This document shows positions 1 to 5,396 of a stretch of DNA of 5,825 nt, one piece after another. The notes beneath the pieces were generated by a model, which had not been told where the DNA came from, did not search any database, and worked only from the letters and a program-made list of their open reading frames with translations. Where the stretch lies: assembly GCA_021777285.1 (NCBI GenBank), contig JAJYDR010000132.1, positions 1 through 5,825 on the forward strand. Direction: 5' to 3'. Numbering within the stretch: the first letter of the stretch is position 1; every line of letters begins with the position of its first letter. The DNA comes from Actinomycetes bacterium (GTDB lineage: Bacteria; Actinomycetota; Acidimicrobiia; Acidimicrobiales; RAAP-2). The translations under genes were made by a program, and so were the position numbers.

Positions 1-1
1 G

Positions 2-142
2 GGTGCCGCGGACGACATCATCCGCGCCCTCGAGGCCACGATCGCCGACAAGGTCGTCACCTATGACTTCGCGCGCCAGATGGAGGGCGCGACCGAAGTG
101 AAGTGTTCGGAGTTCGCCTCGGCCATCGTCGACCGCCTCTAG
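2..142 (+). CDS. icd: NADP-type isocitrate dehydrogenase, C-terminal end (partial)
   Basis: Only the last 46 codons are present; the gene begins left of the window. The reading frame from base 2 ends at TAG 140-142. The translated tail contains [20 protein letters not shown] followed by FASAIVDRL. This matches the C-terminus of the E. coli-type homodimeric isocitrate dehydrogenase, whose end reads [20 protein letters not shown] as I recall it. The family converts isocitrate to 2-oxoglutarate and CO2 in the cytoplasmic TCA cycle. The active-site and NADP-binding residues lie outside the window, so coenzyme choice cannot be read here. The downstream neighbour is mdh after 21 bp on the same strand, which supports a TCA operon. 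A related isopropylmalate dehydrogenase is the alternative, but the KCSEF tail favours Icd. Confidence 0.85.
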   Translation, partial: GAADDIIRALEATIADKVVTYDFARQMEGATEVKCSEFASAIVDRL

Positions 143-150
143 ATCCCACC

Positions 151-157
151 GGAAGGA
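151..157 (+). promoter_or_regulatory. Ribosome binding site of mdh
   Basis: GGAAGGA lies 6 nt before the ATG at 164. It settles the mdh start and sits in the 21-bp gap after the icd stop, so mdh has its own initiation signal within a shared transcript. Confidence 0.8.
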
Positions 158-163
158 ACAATC

Positions 164-1153
164 ATGACCACCCCCGTCAATGTCACCGTGACCGGCGCCG
201 CCGGTCAGATCGGCTACCAGTTGCTGTTCCGCATCGCGTCGGGACAGATGCTCGGACCGAATACCCCCATCGTGCTTCGCCTGCTCGAGATCGAGCCGGC
301 GATGAAGGCCCTCGAGGGTGTCGTCATGGAGCTCGACGACTGTGCCTTCCCGCTGCTCGCGGGCATCGAGGCGACGAGTGACCTCAAGCACGCCTTCACC
401 GACACCAACTGGGCACTGCTCGTGGGTTCGATCCCGCGCAAGGCCGGCATGGAGCGCAGCGACCTGCTGAACGTGAACGGGGGCATCTTCAAGCCTCAGG
501 GGCGCGCCATCGCCGAGAACGCGGCGAGTGACGTGCGTGTGCTGGTCGTTGGCAACCCGTGCAACACGAACTGCTTGATCGCACGCTCCAATGCAACCGA
601 GGTCCCGGCCGACCGGTGGTTCGCGATGACCCGCCTCGACCAGAACCGTGCGGAGACCCAGATCGCCAAGAAGGTCGGCGTCGGGGTGGCCGAGGTGAAG
701 AACCTCGTCATCTGGGGCAACCACTCCTCGACCCAGTTCCCGGACTTCGCCAACGCGACGGTGGGTGGCCTCGCCGTCCCCGCCGCGGTGAAAGACGACG
801 CGTGGCTGCGCGGTGACTTCATCACCACGGTCCAGAAGCGCGGCGCGGCGATCATCGAGGCGCGCGGCGCCAGTTCGGCCGCCTCGGCCGCCAACGCCGC
901 CATCGACACGGTCGTGAGCCTCACGACGCCCACGCCCGCCGACGACTGCGTCTCGGTCGCGGTGACCAGCCACGGCGAGTACGGCACGCCCGAAGGTCTC
1001 ACCTTCGGTCTGCCGATCCAAGTCGACACGGCCGGCGCCTGGCACGTGAAGGAGGGCTTCGCCATCGACGAGTTCGCGGCGGACCGACTCAAGATCACCG
1101 CGGACGAACTGCTCGGTGAGCGCGACGACGTGCGCCAGTTGGGGCTCATCTAG
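164..1153 (+). CDS. mdh: Malate dehydrogenase (cytosolic type, NAD-dependent)
   Basis: This 329-residue enzyme reversibly oxidises malate to oxaloacetate with NAD+ in the cytoplasmic TCA cycle. The Rossmann dinucleotide motif is TGAAGQIGY at residues 10-18. Glu42 (LLEIEP) at the end of the second strand is the acidic residue that holds the adenine ribose and favours NAD over NADP. The mobile active-site loop [12 protein letters not shown] (91-102) carries the substrate arginines Arg92 and Arg98. VGNPCNTN (129-136) contains Asn131. Asp159 and Arg162 (TRLDQNR) with His187 ([11 protein letters not shown]) form the catalytic pair and third substrate arginine. The [10 protein letters not shown] helix and the EFAADRL and LGLI tail are also typical. 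Length equals the mycobacterial enzyme, and no key residue is missing. The start is set by GGAAGGA. It probably shares a transcript with icd, and a hairpin follows the stop. Confidence 0.97.
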   Translation: MTTPVNVTVTGAAGQIGYQLLFRIASGQMLGPNTPIVLRLLEIEPAMKALEGVVMELDDCAFPLLAGIEATSDLKHAFTDTNWALLVGSIPRKAGMERSDLLNVNGGIFKPQGRAIAENAASDVRVLVVGNPCNTNCLIARSNATEVPADRWFAMTRLDQNRAETQIAKKVGVGVAEVKNLVIWGNHSSTQFPDFANATVGGLAVPAAVKDDAWLRGDFITTVQKRGAAIIEARGASSAASAANAAIDTVVSLTTPTPADDCVSVAVTSHGEYGTPEGLTFGLPIQVDTAGAWHVKEGFAIDEFAADRLKITADELLGERDDVRQLGLI

Positions 1154-1164
1154 ATTCTGCGCCC

Positions 1165-1204
1165 TACGACCGCCGAACTGTGTCGCGGTTGTCCGGTCGT
1201 ATTT
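1165..1204 (+). terminator. Candidate terminator hairpin after mdh
   Basis: TACGACCG (1165-1172) and CGGTCGTA (1194-1201) form a perfect 8-bp stem with a 21-nt loop, 11 bp after the mdh stop. Only a short TATTT follows on the + strand, so the U-tract is weak. It may end the icd-mdh transcript. It could also stop transcripts from the left-going gene at 1413-2042, although no T-run follows on that strand. Confidence 0.5.
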
Positions 1205-1212
1205 AGAAGGCG

Positions 1213-1461
1213 GTGAATGACAGTCGCGCCGACAGACGAGCCGCTATTGCGAGCCCGTCCGTCGGCGCGAACGTTTCCGAGGTGGTTAAGGTTCTGGGCG
1301 CTGTGCCAACGGGCTATAAGACTCGCGTGGCGCTAGCGACGCCCGATCTGGATTCGCGCGTTGCGCCGCCATTCGCGGACCTGATCGAGGGGAATCCCTT
1401 CAACCGTGGAACTCACGCCGCAATGTGGTTGTTCACCGAGACATTCGCCAGGTACGCCTGA
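1213..1461 (+). CDS. Doubtful 82-codon ORF, unknown or gene remnant
   Basis: The frame opens after a TAG at 1204-1206, uses GTG at 1213 and ends at TGA 1459-1461. AGAAGG sits only 2 nt before the GTG, too close for a normal ribosome binding site. The C-terminal half is protein-like (for example VPTGYKTRVALATPDL near residues 31-46 and GNPFNRGTHAAMWLF near 59-73), but I do not recognise the family. It has no signal peptide or membrane segment. Its last 49 bases overlap the convergent exported-protein gene, which has much better start evidence. It may be the surviving tail of a decayed gene, a small real gene, or chance. It should not be given a function. Confidence 0.3.
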   Translation: MNDSRADRRAAIASPSVGANVSEVVKVLGAVPTGYKTRVALATPDLDSRVAPPFADLIEGNPFNRGTHAAMWLFTETFARYA

Positions 1462-2042
1462 GCTGGGCCCTCATCCTGCACGATGAACATCGATACGATC
1501 GTCGGGTCGCCTAAGAATGAACTCCACTCGCTCCACGTCGCAGAGCCACTGGTCGTCCCAGGTGATTCACTCCCGTAGATGGTGCAGGATTCCGGGCCGA
1601 CGAAGCTAGCCGTTTGCCAACCAGTGTTCGCGCTCAACGGACAGTCACCGGCCGATGGGAAGAGCGTGACGCCATCGGACAGAATCACCGAGAACCGCGG
1701 TGCTCCCGCACCCATGTATGCGCCGGTGTCAATCATGAAGGACAACTGGGTGACGTCACTCATCGAAAGTCCGCTCACCCCGTTCACGGTCGCGCCCGAG
1801 TACGTAGAACCGGTTGTTAGTGGATTGTTGAAGACGATCACTCGGCTCACATCGGTTGGCGTACCTCCAACGGGGTCCACGGTGCTCCAGTGAGCGTTAG
1901 CGCCGAGCCCACCTGAGAAGAACGCGAGGGAGATTCCGGCCGGCGGGGCGGCCGACATCGCCCCCGCAATCGAGAGGTTTCCGCCAACAATAATGAGCGC
2001 CGCGACAACTGATGACCGTAAGAACGCTCGCCTGTTTCTCAT
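1413..2042 (-). CDS. Small Tat-type exported protein, unknown function (likely beta-sandwich)
   Basis: This 209-residue protein is not one I recognise. The N-terminus RNRRAFLRS (2-10) fits a twin-arginine export signal. A hydrophobic stretch follows (12-28), with candidate signal peptidase sites near AGA (26-28) or MSA (29-31). The mature part of about 175 residues is rich in Ser, Gly, Thr and alternating hydrophobics, for example TQLSFMID (98-105), PRFSVILSDGVTLF (115-128) and VSMFIVQDEG (183-192). It ends in AYLANVSVN (197-205). This pattern suggests an extracellular beta-sandwich of carbohydrate-binding or lectin-like type, but no family motif confirms that. Cys134 and Cys153 are the only cysteines and could form a disulfide. 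There is no LPXTG, lipobox or C-terminal anchor. The ATG at 2042 is chosen over one 27 bp upstream because AAAGGAGG lies just before it. G+C is about 60%, below its neighbours, hinting at transfer. The symmetrical sites upstream point to tight control. Confidence 0.75.
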   Translation of the reverse strand: MRNRRAFLRSSVVAALIIVGGNLSIAGAMSAAPPAGISLAFFSGGLGANAHWSTVDPVGGTPTDVSRVIVFNNPLTTGSTYSGATVNGVSGLSMSDVTQLSFMIDTGAYMGAGAPRFSVILSDGVTLFPSAGDCPLSANTGWQTASFVGPESCTIYGSESPGTTSGSATWSEWSSFLGDPTIVSMFIVQDEGPAQAYLANVSVNNHIAA

Positions 2043-2046
2043 ATTG

Positions 2047-2054
2047 CCTCCTTT
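2047..2054 (-). promoter_or_regulatory. Strong ribosome binding site of the exported-protein gene
   Basis: On the - strand AAAGGAGG precedes CAAT and the ATG at 2042-2040. The near-perfect Shine-Dalgarno match decides this start; an upstream in-frame ATG at 2069 would place the site inside the coding region. Confidence 0.8.
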
Positions 2055-2058
2055 ACCG

Positions 2059-2073
2059 CGACATGACATGTCG
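2059..2073. promoter_or_regulatory. 15-bp palindrome, candidate operator
   Basis: CGACATGACATGTCG is a perfect 6-3-6 inverted repeat (CGACAT, GAC, ATGTCG). It lies in the 5' leader between the predicted transcription start and the ribosome binding site. A repressor dimer bound here would block transcription. Two more copies of the half site lie upstream (2083-2088 with one mismatch, and 2105-2110). Confidence 0.5.
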
Positions 2074-2094
2074 TCAAATCACATGTCAAAGTCG

Positions 2095-2123
2095 AACTTA
2101 ACGACGACATCAAAACAAGTCAA
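2095..2123 (-). promoter_or_regulatory. Sigma-70-type promoter of the exported-protein gene
   Basis: On the - strand TTGACT (2123-2118) is followed by exactly 17 nt and then TAAGTT (2100-2095). The -35 element differs from consensus at one position, and the -10 fits the actinobacterial TAnnnT pattern. Transcription would begin near 2088, giving a leader of about 45 nt. A CGACAT-type half site lies inside the spacer and another at the predicted start point. Confidence 0.55.
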
Positions 2124-2159
2124 TCGGCTACCTTTAAAGTTCACTTAGAGACTTTCTCG

Positions 2160-2174
2160 ATGCGTTATACGCAT
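2160..2174. promoter_or_regulatory. 15-bp palindrome upstream of the promoter
   Basis: ATGCGTTATACGCAT is a perfect 6-3-6 inverted repeat about 37 bp upstream of the -35 element. It has the same geometry as the 2059-2073 site but a different sequence. Its position suits an activator or a second regulator. It could also be chance in AT-rich DNA. Confidence 0.35.
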
Positions 2175-2522
2175 TCATTGTGGCAATCTAACATCGTTAC
2201 TGATCAGCGCCATTGGACGAAACCGGATAGCAATGTAGTGGGTGGCAGTAAATGTGGAGTAATGATGTTGATTACATCTCGGTAATTGACATCGATGGAG
2301 AGACATAACCGGCGCGGTGGCACCGTGTGTCTCGGCGAGTGCTCGCGGTAACTGAGTGGCGATGCACTGGTCAATCGCGTCAACGATGACGTCCTCGTTC
2401 CATCGAGTGAGAGGTCCCGAATCACCGGCGTGAGGCGGTTGTCGACGTGTTCGATCCTGTTGGACGCTGACCCTCAAGAGCGGGCGGCATCGGTAACTAT
2501 CGACTGACGGTGCCGCGGCCGG

Positions 2523-2539
2523 TCCGCCGTCGAGGCGGA
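2523..2539 (-). terminator. Hairpin after the flavoprotein gene, possible terminator
   Basis: TCCGCC (2523-2528) and GGCGGA (2534-2539) form a 6-bp GC-rich stem with a 5-nt loop. It starts 9 bp beyond the flavoprotein stop codon in the direction of transcription. No T-run follows on the - strand, so it is at best a U-less terminator or a 3'-end stabiliser. Confidence 0.35.
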
Positions 2540-2548
2540 TTCGTCGAC

Positions 2549-4153
2549 TCAACTCGCGGGTGGGATGGACTGGGCGAAGGCGAAGTGGTTGTCGGGGTCA
2601 TAGGTCTTCTTCACGGCCTCCAGACGCCCAAGGTTGGTGCCGTAGTACGCGGTCGCCCAGTTGGCGAGCGTGGGGTCGATGTAGTTCTGGTAGGCGCCGG
2701 TGCGCGGGTCAAAGACGTTCACGCCGAGCCAGGTCAGCCACTGCGCGCCCGCGTCAATCTCGCTCGCTGGTGTGGCGCTCGACCACGAGTACGTCGCCTG
2801 GATACAAGCCAGCTTGTCGCGATGCACGAAGGCGGTCGCTTCGGGTGCCACGCGATTGATCGCGCCCCCGTAGGCGTCAAAGGCCAGGCCACCGCCGACG
2901 GTCGGTGCGCTCGCGTGGAGGTGTTCGACCGCGGCGACGATGGCGGCGACCTGTGCGCCGTCCATGGGCTGGTCGACGTAGCTCGACTTGGCCGAGTAGG
3001 CCGAGCGTGACAGCGTGCCGCCGGGGCTCTCGGTGGCGAGATGACAGGCGGCGATGGTGAGCCCCGCGCAGCCGGCCTCGATGGCCATCGCGTCGATGTA
3101 CGCCCGCGAGCCGACGAACCGGTAGGACGGGGCCGAACCGATGGCGCGCTCGAATACCGTGATCAGCCCCGAGAGTGCGGAGGGGGACCCGCAGAACACG
3201 CCACTGGTCTGGGCGAGGAAGCCGTAGGAGCCCTGGGTGAGGAGCTGGCAGTTCGACCAGAGCTCGTCGGGCGCCGTGGCGGTCCAGTGCTGCCACGCCT
3301 CGAGCATGGCGGCCGCGGCCGGCCACGGGTACTGCAGCGTGAACAGCGTGAGCTCGGGGACCGGGTGCAGGGTGAATGAGAAGGACGTCGCGACGCCGTA
3401 GTTGCCCCCGCCCCCGCCCCGTGAGGCCCACAGCAGGTCGGCGTGGTCCACGTCGCTCGCCGTCACCGCGCTCGCGTCACTGGTCACGAGACGGAGCGAT
3501 TGGAGGTTGTCCGAGGTGAGCCCGTACTTGCGGCCGAGGACACCGATACCCCCGCCGAGCGTGATCCCCGCGATCCCGACGGTCGGGCACGAGCCGCTCG
3601 GTAGGAGCAGGCCGTGGCTCGCGACGGCGTTGTAGACGTCGATGAGCTTCGCGCCGGCCCCCACGGTGGCGGTGTTCGTCCGCTCATCGACCACGATCGA
3701 CGAGAGCCGGCTCACGTCGATGACGAGCCCCGGACAGCTCGAGTAGCCACCGTAACTGTGGCCACCCGATCGGGCGGCGAGTGCGATGTCGTGCGCGGTC
3801 GTGAAGTCGACGCAGCGCGCGACGTCGTCGGCGCTCGCGCAGTAGGCGATCGCCTGGGGGTGCAGACCCACGAACTTCTCGTTGTAGAGCAGAGTGTCGG
3901 CGGGGTAGGCGCTGTCCGAAGGAAGGATCAGCGAACCGGTCAGTGACGCTGCGAGCGCGGTCCAATCCGACGTCGTGGCCGGTCCGAGCGTGGTCGACGT
4001 CGTCGACGTCGAGGTCGTGGTCGACGACGAGACGGTGTGGTGGCGGTTGTCCTCGAGCGCCACGGCGATAAGGGCCGCCCCGGCCACGACGCCACCCACC
4101 TGGAGCCCGCGACGCAGCATCGTTCGTCGATCGATCGGAGTGGACGGGTCCAT
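2549..4153 (-). CDS. Tat-exported FAD-linked oxidoreductase, berberine-bridge-enzyme-like
   Basis: This 534-residue flavoprotein has the order Tat signal, Ser/Thr linker, FAD-binding PCMH/VAO-type domain, substrate domain, BBE C-terminal domain. DRRTMLRRG (8-16) plus a hydrophobic run (17-33) is a twin-arginine export signal without a clear signal peptidase site or lipobox, so it may stay membrane-anchored. Residues 42-55 are all Ser or Thr. RSGGHSYGGYS (128-138) contains His132, and GSCPTVGIAG (187-196) contains Cys189. These are the two expected attachment points for bicovalent 8-alpha-histidyl, 6-S-cysteinyl FAD. LGGGIG (199-204) and RGGGGGNYG (245-253) complete the FAD site. The end, NYIDPTLANWATAYYG (490-505) with VKKTYDPDNHFAFAQS (514-529), is a BBE domain. 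Family members oxidise sugars, oligosaccharides or secondary metabolites with O2, giving H2O2. The substrate here cannot be read. There is no clear ribosome binding site at the ATG, but later ATGs would lose the first RR pair. Confidence 0.92.
   Translation of the reverse strand: MDPSTPIDRRTMLRRGLQVGGVVAGAALIAVALEDNRHHTVSSSTTTSTSTTSTTLGPATTSDWTALAASLTGSLILPSDSAYPADTLLYNEKFVGLHPQAIAYCASADDVARCVDFTTAHDIALAARSGGHSYGGYSSCPGLVIDVSRLSSIVVDERTNTATVGAGAKLIDVYNAVASHGLLLPSGSCPTVGIAGITLGGGIGVLGRKYGLTSDNLQSLRLVTSDASAVTASDVDHADLLWASRGGGGGNYGVATSFSFTLHPVPELTLFTLQYPWPAAAAMLEAWQHWTATAPDELWSNCQLLTQGSYGFLAQTSGVFCGSPSALSGLITVFERAIGSAPSYRFVGSRAYIDAMAIEAGCAGLTIAACHLATESPGGTLSRSAYSAKSSYVDQPMDGAQVAAIVAAVEHLHASAPTVGGGLAFDAYGGAINRVAPEATAFVHRDKLACIQATYSWSSATPASEIDAGAQWLTWLGVNVFDPRTGAYQNYIDPTLANWATAYYGTNLGRLEAVKKTYDPDNHFAFAQSIPPAS
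3989..4030 (-). repeat. GTC/GAC trinucleotide-rich tract coding a Ser/Thr linker
   Basis: A low-complexity run of GTCGAC-like triplets codes residues 42-55 of the flavoprotein, all serine or threonine. It forms a flexible spacer between the Tat helix and the FAD domain. Such tracts can change length by slippage in whole codons. Confidence 0.6.
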
Positions 4154-4160
4154 GGTCCGA

Positions 4161-4174
4161 CGCTATCGGTAGCG
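4161..4174. promoter_or_regulatory. Small palindrome just upstream of the flavoprotein start
   Basis: CGCTATCGGTAGCG contains 5-bp arms CGCTA and TAGCG around TCGG, ending 8 bp from the ATG at 4153. It directly abuts the first copy of the direct repeat at 4174. It could be an operator or a short leader hairpin covering the start region, but the arms are short. Confidence 0.3.
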
Positions 4175-4221
4175 AATCGTCACGTGGGTGGCGTCTTTGC
4201 GTGAATCGTCGCCGTGGGTGG
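4174..4221. repeat. Pair of near-identical 18-19-bp direct repeats upstream of the flavoprotein
   Basis: GAATCGTCACGTGGGTGG (4174-4191) and GAATCGTCGCCGTGGGTGG (4203-4221) differ by one inserted base and one substitution. Start-to-start spacing is 29 bp. They occupy the 114-bp gap between the nucleoside-phosphorylase-fold gene and the flavoprotein gene, so they may be tandem regulator sites or a small local duplication. No convincing -35/-10 pair was found in this gap. Confidence 0.5.
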
Positions 4222-4267
4222 TCTCGGTATCGAGGTGGTGAGATTTCGTTGTACGCGGAGGCGAGGC

Positions 4268-5035
4268 TCAGGTCTCGAGGAGGCGGCGAGCGCCCTCGGC
4301 GGCGAGATAGAAGAGCTGCTCGCGAACCTCGCCGGCACGTAGCCACGACCGGTGGTCCCACTCGCCCACGAGTGAGTCCCCGGCGTAGAGCAGTTGGGCG
4401 AAGCGCACGTGGCGGTAGCGCGCGACGGCGATAAAGGCGGCCGACTCCATGTCGACCATCGAACAGCCTTCGGCGACGCGACGTTCGACGCGACTGCGCG
4501 CCTCGCGAAAGATCGCGTCGGTCGTCCAGGTGCGGCCCACGCGGTGGGCGACCCGCCGGGCGTTGAGCACGCCGACGAGCGCCGCGACGCCGTCCGGGTC
4601 GGCCTCGATGACCCGCGATGGCGGTGCGTAGTGGAAGCTCGTGCCCTCGTCACGCAGGGCCGAGTCGACGACCATGATCGCACCGCGATCGAGGTCGTCG
4701 ACGAGGGCGCCGGCACCGCCACAGGCAACCACCGAGGTCATCCCGAGCGCCGCGAGCTCCTCGACGACGGCCGCGGCGAGGGGACCGCCCATCCCGGGGT
4801 GCACGACCGCGACCGGACCGCTCGGGGTGTTGAGCTCGTAGACGGGGTTGGTGCCGATCTCGCTGCGCAGTGTGTAGAGCGGGGTGAGTACCCCCTCGTC
4901 GGCGAGCCGGTTAAGCAGGTCGTTGAAGAAGCAGAGCACGACGGCGGGGTGGACCCGCGGTCGGCGGTGCAGCATCGAAGCCTCGAGCACGCCAGGCTCG
5001 GCGAGGTCGTCTTCGAATAGCGGCAGGTCGCTCAC
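4268..5035 (-). CDS. Nucleoside phosphorylase-fold protein (PNP/UDP family)
   Basis: This 255-residue cytoplasmic protein belongs to the PNP/UDP phosphorylase superfamily, whose members split nucleosides with phosphate or water. Visible motifs are HPGMGGPLAAAVVEEL (79-94), the glycine turn ACGGAGAL (104-111), RDEGTSFHY (128-136), WTTDAIFRE (170-178) and CSMVDMESAAFIAVAR (191-206). The last holds the M-E-S/A-A element that contacts the ribose. GDSL (219-222) aligns with the base-binding aspartate loop. The N-terminal GDPxR and the R-x-G-T/S phosphate arginine of UDP and PNP enzymes are absent: the turn reads ACGGAG. I recall a widespread actinobacterial subfamily with this CGGAG form, without a known substrate. 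The start is GTG at 5035, overlapping the upstream stop by 4 nt (GTGA), with GAGGA (5044-5048) 8 nt upstream. It is translationally coupled to the SCP2-like gene. Confidence 0.85.
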   Translation of the reverse strand: MSDLPLFEDDLAEPGVLEASMLHRRPRVHPAVVLCFFNDLLNRLADEGVLTPLYTLRSEIGTNPVYELNTPSGPVAVVHPGMGGPLAAAVVEELAALGMTSVVACGGAGALVDDLDRGAIMVVDSALRDEGTSFHYAPPSRVIEADPDGVAALVGVLNARRVAHRVGRTWTTDAIFREARSRVERRVAEGCSMVDMESAAFIAVARYRHVRFAQLLYAGDSLVGEWDHRSWLRAGEVREQLFYLAAEGARRLLET

Positions 5036-5394
5036 GCGGCCGGTCCTCGGGCGTGGAGCAGCCAGTCGAGCAGCGCGACGACGACGCTGACGTCGCCGCG
5101 GACCTTGATGCGACCCTCGCGAAGCGCCGTGGCGCTGTCGAGGTCGCCGCGGTAGAGCCGTGCGGCGTCAGCGAAGTCGATGCGCATGACGGCGTCGGCA
5201 GCGAGGTGGTCACCAGCGGTTACGCTCGCGCCCGAGGGCTCGAGCGTGAGCGTGAAGGCATGTGGCGCTCGGTTGGGCGCGTCGATCAGGTGGATGACGA
5301 TCCGCCGCAGCGACTCGATCATCGGGACGGGTCCTGCGGCGACGAGCGACTCGTTCAGGGTCGCGAACCACTCGTCGCCGGCGAACTCGACCAC
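5032..5394 (-). CDS. SCP2-like sterol/lipid-binding domain protein
   Basis: This 120-residue protein fits a single SCP2 (sterol carrier protein 2) fold with no signal peptide or membrane segment. The conserved pattern is clear in the second half: DAVMRIDFADAARLYRGDLD (67-86), then ATALREGRIKVRGDVS (88-103), with a closing amphipathic helix VVVALLDWLLHAR. The family binds fatty acyl chains, sterols or acyl-CoA in a hydrophobic tunnel. In bacteria such single-domain proteins are common but mostly uncharacterised. The GTG start at 5394 lies 2 nt after the sdhB stop (TAATCGTG). No Shine-Dalgarno sequence is visible, so it probably starts by coupling to sdhB. A longer frame reaching 5568 would run inside sdhB and is not preferred. 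It overlaps the next gene by 4 nt. Confidence 0.75.
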   Translation of the reverse strand: MVEFAGDEWFATLNESLVAAGPVPMIESLRRIVIHLIDAPNRAPHAFTLTLEPSGASVTAGDHLAADAVMRIDFADAARLYRGDLDSATALREGRIKVRGDVSVVVALLDWLLHARGPAA

Positions 5395-5396
5395 GA

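Larger units (their letters stand above)
2124..2548. other. 425-bp low-GC stretch without a convincing gene
   Basis: This interval lies between the exported-protein promoter and the flavoprotein stop. The part up to 2280 is only about 42-45% G+C, and G+C rises again from about 2290. It contains the palindrome at 2160-2174, a CTTTAAAG palindrome (2132-2139) and small stems such as GATGT/ACATC (2264-2278). On the - strand, two different frames carry short protein-like stretches: IEHVDNRLTPVIRDLS at about 2408-2455 and TRWNEDVIVDAIDQ at about 2360-2405. Neither has a good start, and they are out of frame with each other. A decayed gene is possible but weakly supported. I saw no tRNA, insertion sequence end or repeat array. 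Confidence 0.5.

Noticed and set aside
496..1149. 217-codon open frame on the - strand opposite mdh
   Set aside because: High-GC coding DNA routinely opens the opposite strand; mdh has every catalytic motif and a ribosome binding site.
1579..1893. 104-codon open frame on the + strand
   Set aside because: It lies wholly antisense to the exported-protein gene, which has a strong ribosome binding site, promoter and signal peptide.
2084..2089. Perfect TTGACA on the - strand as an alternative -35 element
   Set aside because: No acceptable -10 hexamer lies 16-18 nt downstream; the TTGACT-N17-TAAGTT pair just upstream is better.
2264..2278. GATGT/ACATC stem in the low-GC gap as a possible small RNA or attachment site
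   Set aside because: The 5-bp arms are short and expected by chance in AT-rich DNA; no promoter, T-run or direct-repeat partner supports it.
2175..2552. 125-codon - strand open frame across the gap
   Set aside because: It overlaps the flavoprotein stop, has no ribosome binding site, and its composition looks like translated non-coding DNA; only a short central part is protein-like and is reported as a possible remnant.
3403..3420. Run of C-rich triplets (G-rich on the - strand) that might cause frameshifting
   Set aside because: It codes the conserved RGGGGGNYG FAD motif of the BBE-like family and the frame continues intact on both sides.
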